Both the position numbers and the translations under genes were made by a program. 8,575 nucleotides of DNA, taken from assembly GCA_003508565.1 (NCBI GenBank), contig DNUI01000004.1:2254-10828 (forward strand), given 5' to 3'. The stretch comes from Syntrophaceae bacterium. Lineage in GTDB: Bacteria > Desulfobacterota > Syntrophia > Syntrophales > UBA2185. The notes under the pieces were generated by a model. It was not told the DNA's origin, did no database searches, and saw only the letters and a program-made list of their open reading frames with translations. Shown here one piece after another: positions 1 through 5,578 of this stretch; position 1 is the stretch's first letter, and every line of letters starts with the position of its first letter.

Positions 1-559
1 TTTTTTCTCTCAGGGCTTCAATATTCCCCTTATGATTGTAGAATATGAGCAATACCGTTCCGAGAACACCGGAAACAGCTACCGGCGCGTGACTGTACGT
101 GATAATAGTTCCCGCGGCGATGGTGATAATCATGAAAAAGGAAGCGATGAAAGGAATCCGGGTAATAGCGAACAGGATGACCCAGACCATACAGGAAAGT
201 ACGGCGGAAACCGTTGACAGGGCCGCGCCAAAGCCGATATAACTGGCGACGCCCTTCCCCCCGCGAAATCCGTGGAAGCAGGGATAGCGGTTGCCGAGTA
301 TCAATGCCAGCCCGATCCACGGCACAAGCGGTATGTCAAGTAAATAAAGGGCAGAGGCGCCGATTGCCAGCGCCCTGCCCACATCAAGAATCAATACGAC
401 GGCGGCCCAGAACATCCCCGCCTGGCGATAGACATTCGTTGTTCCTGCGTTGCCGCTGAACTTTGTCCGCGGGTCCTCTTTCCCCAGCAGGGAGAGCAGA
501 ATAATGGCAAAATTGACCGATCCTGCCAAATATGCGGCTGCAGCGATGAGTATCGTCAC
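1..559 (-). CDS. plsY: PlsY-like glycerol-3-phosphate acyltransferase, 3' end cut by window
   Basis: The 186 visible codons form a polytopic membrane protein of the PlsY (YgiH) family, which in its known members moves an acyl chain from acyl-phosphate to glycerol 3-phosphate. All three family motifs are recognisable: the first loop with DPRTKFSGNAGTTN (residues 29-42), the glycine-rich loop FRGGKGVAS (98-106), and the C-terminal NHKGNIEALRE (175-185). Known PlsY proteins are about 200 residues, so only a short tail is missing. The start is GTG at 557-559: an in-frame TAA lies directly upstream and the GTG overlaps the TGA of the preceding gene (GTGA), so translation is probably coupled. The sequence departs from textbook PlsY: Asn replaces the His usual before the glycine loop (LGNRYPCF, about 88-95), and Arg replaces Lys in the LDVGRA segment. 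This suggests a paralogue whose acceptor may differ. Family assignment is firm; substrate is not. Confidence 0.85.
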   Translation of the reverse strand, partial: MTILIAAAAYLAGSVNFAIILLSLLGKEDPRTKFSGNAGTTNVYRQAGMFWAAVVLILDVGRALAIGASALYLLDIPLVPWIGLALILGNRYPCFHGFRGGKGVASYIGFGAALSTVSAVLSCMVWVILFAITRIPFIASFFMIITIAAGTIITYSHAPVAVSGVLGTVLLIFYNHKGNIEALREK

Positions 560-1176
560 TTAACCTGAGGAGGGGCCATATCGGCGACTGCTTTGAAATA
601 CGCGGTTTTGAATTCTGGATCATTCAAAATCGTTTCGAAAAGTTTGTTGGTCATGTTGTATGCGCGCTTCTCAAGGTATTCCTGTGTACGCTGTTCCGGT
701 TTTGCGGGAAGATCCTCCCCGGTGATGGTGTAAGTCTTGGTAAGGGACACGCTATAGAGGAATTTCTGCAATTTTACCTCTACCACAAACTTGGCGTCGG
801 ACATGGACTTCAAGCTCATCCACACTGCCGGAGCATGGGGGTCCGGCTTGTTCCTGTTGGAAACTATCATGCCAAGACTCATCAAGGCCTTTTCACAAGA
901 ATACCAGAAATAATTGTCGATAAAAGAGGGGCCCATATAGGAAGTTTTCTTATCCGGGCTGAAGTAATATCCAAGAGTAGTGTCTTTGGCCTGATTGTCA
1001 AAGTCTAACAGATTGATACGATTACCTTTATATTTGCTCAGGTCTGCCGTAAAATGAGGAACATAGTTCGTCAATGAGACAACCATTACCTTGTCCGCCT
1101 GTACTGTGGTATTGACAGCAAGAAAGGTGCATAAGAGAATACCTGTCAATAAAACTACCATGCTTTTTCCGCGCAT
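556..1176 (-). CDS. secreted periplasmic protein of unknown function
   Basis: A 206-residue protein that I do not recognise as a named family. It opens with a clear Sec signal peptide: basic residues, a hydrophobic core (about 6-21) and a likely signal peptidase I site after TTVQA (residue 27). There is no lipobox cysteine, so a soluble periplasmic location is expected. The mature part has no repeats or membrane segments; it contains the motifs INLLDFDNQA (54-63) and FIDNYFWYSCEKAL (about 85-98). The general pattern (an NLLDFDNQ-like strand, then a residue run ending in the helix around the Cys) vaguely recalls YajG-type lipoproteins, but that is weak. The ATG at 1174-1176 is chosen because AGGAGG lies 8 bases upstream (1185-1190) and the signal peptide starts there. 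The stop overlaps the PlsY-like gene by three bases, so the two are probably co-translated and may act together. Confidence 0.8.
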   Translation of the reverse strand: MRGKSMVVLLTGILLCTFLAVNTTVQADKVMVVSLTNYVPHFTADLSKYKGNRINLLDFDNQAKDTTLGYYFSPDKKTSYMGPSFIDNYFWYSCEKALMSLGMIVSNRNKPDPHAPAVWMSLKSMSDAKFVVEVKLQKFLYSVSLTKTYTITGEDLPAKPEQRTQEYLEKRAYNMTNKLFETILNDPEFKTAYFKAVADMAPPQVK

Positions 1177-1210
1177 AATCTGTTCCTCCTTTGCAGTCTA
1201 GTATGGTTGA

Positions 1211-1240
1211 CATATACGCTGAGGACGGTTGAAAAGTCAA
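1211..1240 (-). promoter_or_regulatory. sigma70-like promoter for the secreted protein and PlsY-like gene
   Basis: Reading the minus strand, TTGACT (1235-1240) is followed by an 18-base spacer and TATATG (1211-1216), about 35 bases before the start codon of the secreted protein. Five of six bases match the -35 consensus and four of six the -10. It sits in the 99-base gap after the ligase stop, so the two left genes can be transcribed separately from the ligase. This is a pattern match only. Confidence 0.45.
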
Positions 1241-1275
1241 TCCTAATGTTCTTTGCCTCTTGATGCCGGAGCTTA

Positions 1276-2661
1276 TTATTGTTTCTTCGTAAGAATTCGT
1301 TCGATCCCCGTCCGGTCATATTTTCCTGTAGATGTGACGGGGATTTCTTCAATAACGATTATGCGCTTGGGAACGGCATAGGATTCACTCACCGCAGCGA
1401 TTTGCCTTCTTAATTGAAGTACATCGAGATGAGTCGCAACAAGGGCAGCGAGTTCGTTTTGACGCCCTTTCCCCGTGGGAAGGGATACAACCACTGCATC
1501 ACGAACTCCGGGGATCAGTTTTATCTTGGATTGCACCGCAGCCAGGTCAACCCTCTTCCCCCCAATCTTCACAATGTCATCCACCCTGCCCCGGAGGATA
1601 AAACGCTGATTAGCGTCAGGTACGGCGCAGTCCGCGGTGACGAAGAAGCCATCGGCATCACGGGGGAGCGTTGGCGAGATAAAGTGAGACCGTACGTGTA
1701 ATCTCTCGTCAAGTATCTTCCATTCCACGATATCGAGGGGGTGCCAAGAATCACCGTCCTTCACACGACGTCTCGTTGCTATCCCCCCTGTTTCCGTGGA
1801 TCCATAAATTTCAATAATGTCCAGACCCGTTTTTTCATGAAAATATGCGGCGTCCCCCTTATCCAGCACACCTGCGGAAGAAAAAGCCATCCTGAAATTA
1901 TGCTGCTGCAAATCGTCAGACTTTAAAACCCGGTAATGAACGGGAACGCTGACAAGTATGGATGCCCTGTGCTCCTTCGCGGTCCGAAGGATTTCTCCGG
2001 GAAAGGTATAGACGCCTTCGAGAACCCGCGCGGAAGAAATTAAGGGAATCAGCACGGAAAAGAGGAGCCCGTATATATGTTGGGGCGGCACTGTTGATAA
2101 GAAGATATCGTCGGGAGATATCCCGTATATATCCGCCTGGCAGCGGGCCTCCGCGAGCATATTCCGGGGCGTCTTCGACCATACCTTCGGTTTTCCCGTT
2201 GATCCGCCTGTAAAAAGCATGAGAAAAGGGGTATCCGGCTTCATGAAAACACCGGGAATTATGGAGTCGTGGCGGAGCATGGAGGAGGTTACGATCACAC
2301 AACCGGGTGGAATGTCTCCCGGGTGGTCCGCAAGTAAAAAGGAACAGGGAAGTGTCTCAAGGACTTCTTCAATGGCCTGTTGTGAAAAGGAATAGGGGAG
2401 AACAAGACGGGGGCCTCCGGTTAGCGCCGCGATAAGTGCCGCGGCAATAAGTGCCTTGTTGACGGTGCAGATGCAGATCATGGTGTGGACTTCTGCGTCC
2501 GACGGCTGGAGACGGCGAATTCCTGACGCGAGGCGATGCACCTCTCCATACGTGCAGCCGTTCACAATAAATTCCCTGGTCGGCTCCGGGAAAGAGGTGA
2601 AGATATGCCGGTACCATTCCCGTTGGGTACTATCTCTTGCCGTGTAGGGGTGTGTCCCCAT
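1276..2661 (-). CDS. AMP-forming acyl ligase (ApeH/XanA2-like, aryl acid activation)
   Basis: A 461-residue member of the ANL adenylate-forming superfamily. It is expected to activate a carboxylic acid with ATP and pass it to a carrier thiol. Core motifs appear in order: the P-loop FTGGSTGKPK (150-159), the substrate/AMP motif YGSTET (286-291), the TAD aspartate (342-344), the hinge LRGRVDDIVKIGGKR (356-370) and the C-terminal catalytic lysine in TSTGKYDR (443-450, Lys447). Both lobes are therefore complete. It is shorter than most acyl-CoA synthetases (500-650 residues) and close to the stand-alone AMP-ligases of aryl polyene and xanthomonadin clusters. The start ATG at 2659-2661 has AAGGGGA 7 bases upstream (2669-2675). 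The gene ends with two tandem TAA codons. It runs divergently from the dehydratase operon. Context suggests an aryl starter such as 4-coumarate or 4-hydroxybenzoate, loaded on an acyl carrier protein; that substrate is inferred. Confidence 0.85.
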   Translation of the reverse strand: MGTHPYTARDSTQREWYRHIFTSFPEPTREFIVNGCTYGEVHRLASGIRRLQPSDAEVHTMICICTVNKALIAAALIAALTGGPRLVLPYSFSQQAIEEVLETLPCSFLLADHPGDIPPGCVIVTSSMLRHDSIIPGVFMKPDTPFLMLFTGGSTGKPKVWSKTPRNMLAEARCQADIYGISPDDIFLSTVPPQHIYGLLFSVLIPLISSARVLEGVYTFPGEILRTAKEHRASILVSVPVHYRVLKSDDLQQHNFRMAFSSAGVLDKGDAAYFHEKTGLDIIEIYGSTETGGIATRRRVKDGDSWHPLDIVEWKILDERLHVRSHFISPTLPRDADGFFVTADCAVPDANQRFILRGRVDDIVKIGGKRVDLAAVQSKIKLIPGVRDAVVVSLPTGKGRQNELAALVATHLDVLQLRRQIAAVSESYAVPKRIIVIEEIPVTSTGKYDRTGIERILTKKQ

Positions 2662-2673
2662 TAATAATTCCCC

Positions 2674-2703
2674 TTGACTTATCTCATTTTTTTTATTTAC
2701 TAT
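2674..2703 (+). promoter_or_regulatory. putative promoter of the dehydratase-ketoreductase-LolA operon
   Basis: TTGACT (2674-2679), an 18-base spacer rich in T, then TACTAT (2698-2703) lie in the 109-base divergent region about 70 bases upstream of the dehydratase start. The -35 box matches five of six consensus bases and the -10 four of six. Its left edge abuts and slightly overlaps the minus-strand ribosome binding site of the ligase (2669-2675). I found no equally good minus-strand promoter for the ligase in this gap. Confidence 0.4.
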
Positions 2704-2770
2704 GCCGCCGTCTCATAACACATTTACGTAGTATTTAACATCTGAAAAAACCTCACCTCGTGATGACAGG

Positions 2771-3178
2771 ATGGATATTGAAAAGCTGATTCCCCATCGG
2801 GACAGGATGAAACTGATCGACGAAGTGTTGGATATCAATGCCGATAAGGTTACCACTTCGGCACGGGTGTCCGATAAATGGCCCCTCTACCAGGAAGGTT
2901 TTGTCGATCCTATCGTCCTTATCGAGATTGTCGCGCAAACAGCAGCAGCGCATATTCGATGGAAAAAGGGGGTTGACAAGGGTGGCGGGGGCGGATGGCT
3001 TGTCGGCATTAAGAGCGCCGATTTTTTTCTGGATCGAATTCCGCTTTATACGGAACTCATTACCTCGGTGATACCTCTTTCAAGTGCGGAAAATTATAAT
3101 GTCATAGAGGGAACCGTTATGGCGGGTAAGGACATCCTGGGCCGGGTTCGGATACAGGTATTTCGGTCTGAATACTAG
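2771..3178 (+). CDS. hot-dog-fold 3-hydroxyacyl-ACP dehydratase, ApeP/FabZ-like
   Basis: A 135-residue single hot-dog domain. The start resembles FabZ and ApeP dehydratases: LIPHRDRMKLIDEV (6-19). It continues with the long central helix IEIVAQTAAAHIRW (51-64), whose Glu52 aligns with the catalytic acid of FabZ, and a C-terminal strand pattern ending DILGRVRIQVF (121-131). In an aryl polyene pathway this enzyme would dehydrate the 3-hydroxyacyl-ACP made by the ketoreductase to give the conjugated double bond. The usual GHFPG-type catalytic histidine is not present; the corresponding stretch reads YQEGFVDPIV (40-49). This is more like the ApeP-type branch than housekeeping FabZ. The ATG at 2771 is the only start in frame after the last upstream stop region, but its Shine-Dalgarno sequence is poor. 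It is the first gene of the plus-strand operon. Confidence 0.75.
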   Translation: MDIEKLIPHRDRMKLIDEVLDINADKVTTSARVSDKWPLYQEGFVDPIVLIEIVAQTAAAHIRWKKGVDKGGGGGWLVGIKSADFFLDRIPLYTELITSVIPLSSAENYNVIEGTVMAGKDILGRVRIQVFRSEY

Positions 3179-3185
3179 CCACAAA

Positions 3186-3206
3186 GGTAATAAAAAAAAC
3201 ATTACC
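3186..3206. repeat. A-rich-loop inverted repeat after the dehydratase stop
   Basis: GGTAAT (3186-3191) and ATTACC (3201-3206) form a perfect 6-bp stem around a 9-base loop that is almost all A, starting 8 bases after the dehydratase stop codon. It lacks a T tract, so on the plus strand it is not a classic terminator; it could protect a processed 3' end. Function unknown. Confidence 0.4.
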
Positions 3207-3250
3207 GGGCAGTCTCCGATAGATTGAGTTCGGACGTTTGAGGAAAGCTC

Positions 3251-3267
3251 CCCGCCCGGAGGGCGGG
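3251..3267 (+). terminator. GC-rich hairpin, possible weak terminator or part of a repeat
   Basis: CCCGCCC (3251-3257), loop GGA and GGGCGGG (3261-3267) make a perfect 7-bp stem of only G and C. A run of five T (3280-3284) follows, but 12 bases later, which is too far for an ideal intrinsic terminator. It lies between dehydratase and ketoreductase and could reduce read-through, or be part of the dispersed repeat that continues to its right. Confidence 0.3.
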
Positions 3268-3286
3268 ACATTCCGACGGTTTTTGT

Positions 3287-3330
3287 AAATTCCCACTTTT
3301 GAAAAAGAGGCGGGGGTTAGGGGGGATTTT
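3287..3330. repeat. degenerate dispersed intergenic repeat (GGGTTAGGGGGGATTT type)
   Basis: The stretch starts AAATTCCC, continues with CTTTTGAAAAAG and ends with GGGGGTTAGGGGGGATTTT; the ends are an imperfect inverted repeat. The same layout is one I recognise as a recurrent intergenic element in deltaproteobacteria and some other phyla; only one copy is in this window, so its repeated nature is recalled, not shown. It forms the immediate leader of the ketoreductase gene and supplies the purine-rich AGGGGGGA (3319-3326), 11 bases before that gene's start. Confidence 0.5.
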
Positions 3331-3337
3331 GAACAGC

Positions 3338-4066
3338 ATGAAAGAGGAACAGGTTGCCCTGGTGACCGGAGGTGGCCGGGGTATTGGCCGTGCCATCGCC
3401 ATAGAACTGGCGGAAGCAGGATATAAGGTCATCATTACTTACAAAGCGAACGATCAGGCGGCCGGGGAAACCCTGGACATCATCCATTCAAAAGGTGGTG
3501 CCGGGGAAAAAGTACGGTTTGACGTGGCCGACTCAGGGGAAGCGGCAAAACAGATGGAGGGAATAATCTCGCAGAATCAAAGCCTGCGGGTCCTCGTCAA
3601 CAATGCCGGAGTCACCGCGGATGGGTTGTTCATGATGATGCCGGAGGAAGATTGGGATACGGTGATTCAAACAACACTGAAAGGCTTTTACAACGTAACG
3701 AAACCGGTTATCAAAAGGATGGCCAGAAATCGCAGAGGCGCCGTAGTATCCATTTCGTCTGTGTCTGCCCTTATCGGAAACAGGGGGCAGGCCAATTACG
3801 CCGCGGCAAAGGCAGGACTGATAGCGGCCAGCCGCGCCCTGGCATCAGAGGTAGCCAGGCTTGGTATTCGTGTGAATGTGGTTGCCCCGGGGTTAATTGA
3901 CACGGAGATGATCAAGGGCGCACCGATAGAGAGAATCAAGGACATCATTCCCATGGCAAGAGTCGGGAAGCCGGAAGAAGTTGCCAGGGTTGTCCGTTTC
4001 TTGTGTTCTGATGACGCCTCGTACATTACAGGCCAGGTCATTTCCGTCAACGGTGGCATGTTTTAA
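3338..4066 (+). CDS. fabG: 3-ketoacyl-ACP reductase, FabG/ApeQ-like
   Basis: A 242-residue classical short-chain dehydrogenase, the normal length for FabG. It should reduce 3-ketoacyl-ACP with NADPH after each elongation round. Visible motifs are the nucleotide-binding TGGGRGIG (10-17), NNAG (88-91), the catalytic Ser141 in SISSVSAL, and Tyr154/Lys158 in QANYAAAKAG; the C-terminal ITGQVISVNGG (230-240) is typical. The fourth member of the FabG tetrad, an Asn in the TNL segment of helix 4, appears to be Thr113 here (VIQTTLKGFYNV). I start at ATG 3338 rather than the longer in-frame TTG at 3299: the extra 13 residues would be encoded by the repeat and do not look like the family, while ATG 3338 puts the first beta strand where FabG has it. 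The stop shares one base with the LolA-like start (TAATG), implying coupling. Presence beside the ApeP-like gene argues for a dedicated pathway enzyme rather than the housekeeping copy. Confidence 0.88.
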   Translation: MKEEQVALVTGGGRGIGRAIAIELAEAGYKVIITYKANDQAAGETLDIIHSKGGAGEKVRFDVADSGEAAKQMEGIISQNQSLRVLVNNAGVTADGLFMMMPEEDWDTVIQTTLKGFYNVTKPVIKRMARNRRGAVVSISSVSALIGNRGQANYAAAKAGLIAASRALASEVARLGIRVNVVAPGLIDTEMIKGAPIERIKDIIPMARVGKPEEVARVVRFLCSDDASYITGQVISVNGGMF

Positions 4067-4704
4067 TGGAATACATGATGGAAAACAGAGCGAAAAGATA
4101 TGTGCTCCTTGTCGGGATACTTTGTTCATGTGCTTTTATACTGGCATGGGTGAATACCTGGGAAGATATCCGCCGGGAATCGGCAAAGATAACATCGGTG
4201 AGCGCTCAGTTCTCTCAACAAAAACATATGCAGATCCTTACCAAACCCCTTGTTTCTAAGGGGCTTTTTTACTTTCAGACTCCTGATTCAGTGAGATGGG
4301 AATACACCTCTCCGATAAAAAGTGTGCTCCTTATGCAGAAGGGGAGTATCAAACGATACACCCAGGGAAGTAGAGGACTGGTAGAGGATGCGAGCGGGTC
4401 TCTTGAGTCGATGCAGATTGTTCTGCAGGAAATCGGACGGTGGACCAGGGGGCAGTTTACTGAAAACGAGCATTTTTCCGCGACTCTGAAAGGAGGGAAG
4501 GGCGCGAGGATAATCCTCACGCCGAAAGAAAAAGGTCTTGCGTCCATGATTTCGCGCATCGTGATTACTCTTTCACCGGACAGGCAGGGAGTCATAAAAT
4601 CCGTGAAAATCATTGAAAGTGAAGGGAACTATACCCTCTTTGAATTCAACGATGTGCAGATTAACAGAAAAATTTCTGAAACATTGTTCCGGGAAGTAGG
4701 ATGA
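4066..4704 (+). CDS. LolA-like periplasmic lipid/lipoprotein carrier
   Basis: A 212-residue protein with an N-terminal hydrophobic segment (about 12-29, after the basic NRAKR) acting as signal peptide or anchor, and a mature part matching the LolA fold. The conserved LolA region is clear: SVSAQFSQQKHM (44-55), then SKGLFYFQTPDSVRWEYTSP (64-83), then the LTPKEKG and ITLSPD strands (151-172). Classical LolA carries lipoproteins from inner to outer membrane; dedicated paralogues occur in aryl polyene clusters, where they are thought to help move the product or its lipoprotein partner. The first ATG (4066) overlaps the ketoreductase stop by one base; in-frame ATGs at 4075 and 4078 are also possible and would give a more usual signal peptide length. 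No obvious signal peptidase motif follows the hydrophobic core, so membrane anchoring is possible. The 3' end overlaps the next gene by four bases. Confidence 0.82.
   Translation: MEYMMENRAKRYVLLVGILCSCAFILAWVNTWEDIRRESAKITSVSAQFSQQKHMQILTKPLVSKGLFYFQTPDSVRWEYTSPIKSVLLMQKGSIKRYTQGSRGLVEDASGSLESMQIVLQEIGRWTRGQFTENEHFSATLKGGKGARIILTPKEKGLASMISRIVITLSPDRQGVIKSVKIIESEGNYTLFEFNDVQINRKISETLFREVG
4246..4270 (+). terminator. terminator-like hairpin inside the LolA-like gene
   Basis: CCCCTT (4246-4251) pairs perfectly with AAGGGG (4258-4263), with a possible extra G-T pair closing a TTTC tetraloop. After one C it is followed by six T (4265-4270). This is the layout of an intrinsic terminator, but it lies at codons 61-68 of the LolA-like gene in the sense direction. 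It may be accidental, or it may lower transcription of the distal genes when ribosomes lag. Confidence 0.35.
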
Positions 4705-5417
4705 AAGCCTTCACGCTCCATGGACGCCGGGTCCTGATATTGATGTGTATGATCTTTCTCATGTCCTGCAGCCGCCTTCCTGTCATCAGGCCTGTGGATC
4801 CATCGGTGGTGCCGGATGCCAAAGGGCAATGCCGCCGGCCGTTCCTCGATACCCCCTATCGTTTCATCCATTCAATAGAGGTGTCATTTCCCGGCGGCAA
4901 GACGGGAACGGTGATCGGCATTACCGTGTTCGATCCGACGGAAAAAACTATCCACAGCGTGATCATGACCCTCGAAGGATTTGTCCTGTTTGATGCCCGG
5001 TGTGAGAAAGAGGTGCGGGTAAACCGGGCCGTTCCGCCTTTTAATGCGGATCAGTTTGCCCCTTACATGATGGAGGATGTCCGTCTTATTTTTCTTGCCC
5101 CTGATGGAAAACTCTTGGATTCCGGTGTGAACGCAGATGGAGCGACTGTCTGCCGGTACCAGGGACGCAGGGATGCAACTGTGGATGTGATCGTCCATAA
5201 TGATGGGTCATGGGGTATCGAAGCATACAATACCAGTCATGAGCTGTTGAGAAAGATACGAGCCGTTGACGTACGAAACAGGATTCCCGGGATGGTGGAA
5301 CTGAGAGGTTTCGGATTTCGGGAGTATTCACTCCGCCTGAAGTTAATCAGCGCGGAGCCGGTTTCTTACGAGGCAAACCGTATACGCCCCGGTAAAACTC
5401 CGGATGATGATGAATAG
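4701..5417 (+). CDS. outer-membrane lipoprotein resembling DUF3261
   Basis: A 238-residue predicted lipoprotein. The N-terminus has basic residues (RR, 9-10), a hydrophobic run and the lipobox LMSC (20-23) with lipidated Cys23; the +2 residue is Ser, so by the E. coli rule it would go to the outer membrane. The mature part contains Cys44, Cys101 and Cys151 and strand-rich segments such as SIEVSFPGGKTGTVIGI (58-74) and VIMTLEGFVLFDARC (87-101). Size, lipobox, EGFVLFDA pattern and position directly after a LolA-like gene fit the DUF3261 lipoproteins found in aryl polyene clusters; I rely on context more than on a diagnostic motif. The ATG at 4701 overlaps the upstream TGA (ATGA), with a GGAAGTAGG purine stretch before it. 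It may be the outer-membrane acceptor or anchor for the product delivered by the LolA-like protein. It is probably the last gene of this operon. Confidence 0.7.
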   Translation: MKAFTLHGRRVLILMCMIFLMSCSRLPVIRPVDPSVVPDAKGQCRRPFLDTPYRFIHSIEVSFPGGKTGTVIGITVFDPTEKTIHSVIMTLEGFVLFDARCEKEVRVNRAVPPFNADQFAPYMMEDVRLIFLAPDGKLLDSGVNADGATVCRYQGRRDATVDVIVHNDGSWGIEAYNTSHELLRKIRAVDVRNRIPGMVELRGFGFREYSLRLKLISAEPVSYEANRIRPGKTPDDDE

Positions 5418-5442
5418 TGCATAATTGCAAATATATGTTTTG

Positions 5443-5475
5443 TGTCATTCCGAGGAGCAAAGCGACGAGGAATCT
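5443..5475. repeat. dispersed repeat with a G-A mismatch hairpin
   Basis: The sequence around GTCATTCCGAGGAGC and GCGACGAGGAATCT is a widespread intergenic repeat type. Positions 5447-5458 can fold on 5462-5473 with an AAA loop (5459-5461). The stem has eight Watson-Crick pairs plus two tandem G-A/A-G pairs (5452-5453 with 5467-5468; 5455-5456 with 5464-5465). It begins 26 bases after the lipoprotein stop and may mark or protect the operon's 3' end. Copy number outside this window cannot be seen. Confidence 0.6.
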
Positions 5476-5484
5476 TTAATATCC

Positions 5485-5542
5485 CCCCTTCGATTGGGAG
5501 AAGGATTTCTCCCGGAGTTTACACTGAGCAACTACGAAGGGG
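5485..5542. repeat. nested inverted repeats upstream of the radical SAM gene
   Basis: An outer perfect 8-bp pair, CCCCTTCG (5485-5492) and CGAAGGGG (5535-5542), encloses a perfect 7-bp hairpin GGGAGAA / TTCTCCC (5496-5502 and 5507-5513) with loop GGAT. The right part contains ACACTGAGC and GAAGGGGTCGAA, words typical of deltaproteobacterial intergenic repeats, so this is likely a repeat mosaic fused to the preceding element. It fills the leader region of the radical SAM gene; whether it terminates, regulates or is inert is unknown. There is no T tract after either stem. Confidence 0.5.
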
Positions 5543-5578
5543 TCGAAAAGATAAATCATTGTAATAAAGGAAACAGAA

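Noticed and set aside
32..459. Small plus-strand frames at the left edge
   Set aside because: They lie opposite the PlsY-like gene, which has three family motifs in the minus frame.
1916..2302. 128-codon minus-strand frame in another phase of the ligase gene
   Set aside because: It overlaps the conserved ligase core on the same strand in a different frame and has no family features.
3299..3337. TTG start giving the ketoreductase 13 more residues
   Set aside because: The extension is encoded by a dispersed repeat, lacks a ribosome binding site and does not fit the FabG N-terminus; ATG 3338 does.
5443..5542. Possible CRISPR or attachment site in the repeat-rich gap
   Set aside because: There are inverted repeats but no regularly spaced direct repeats, no integrase and no tRNA end.
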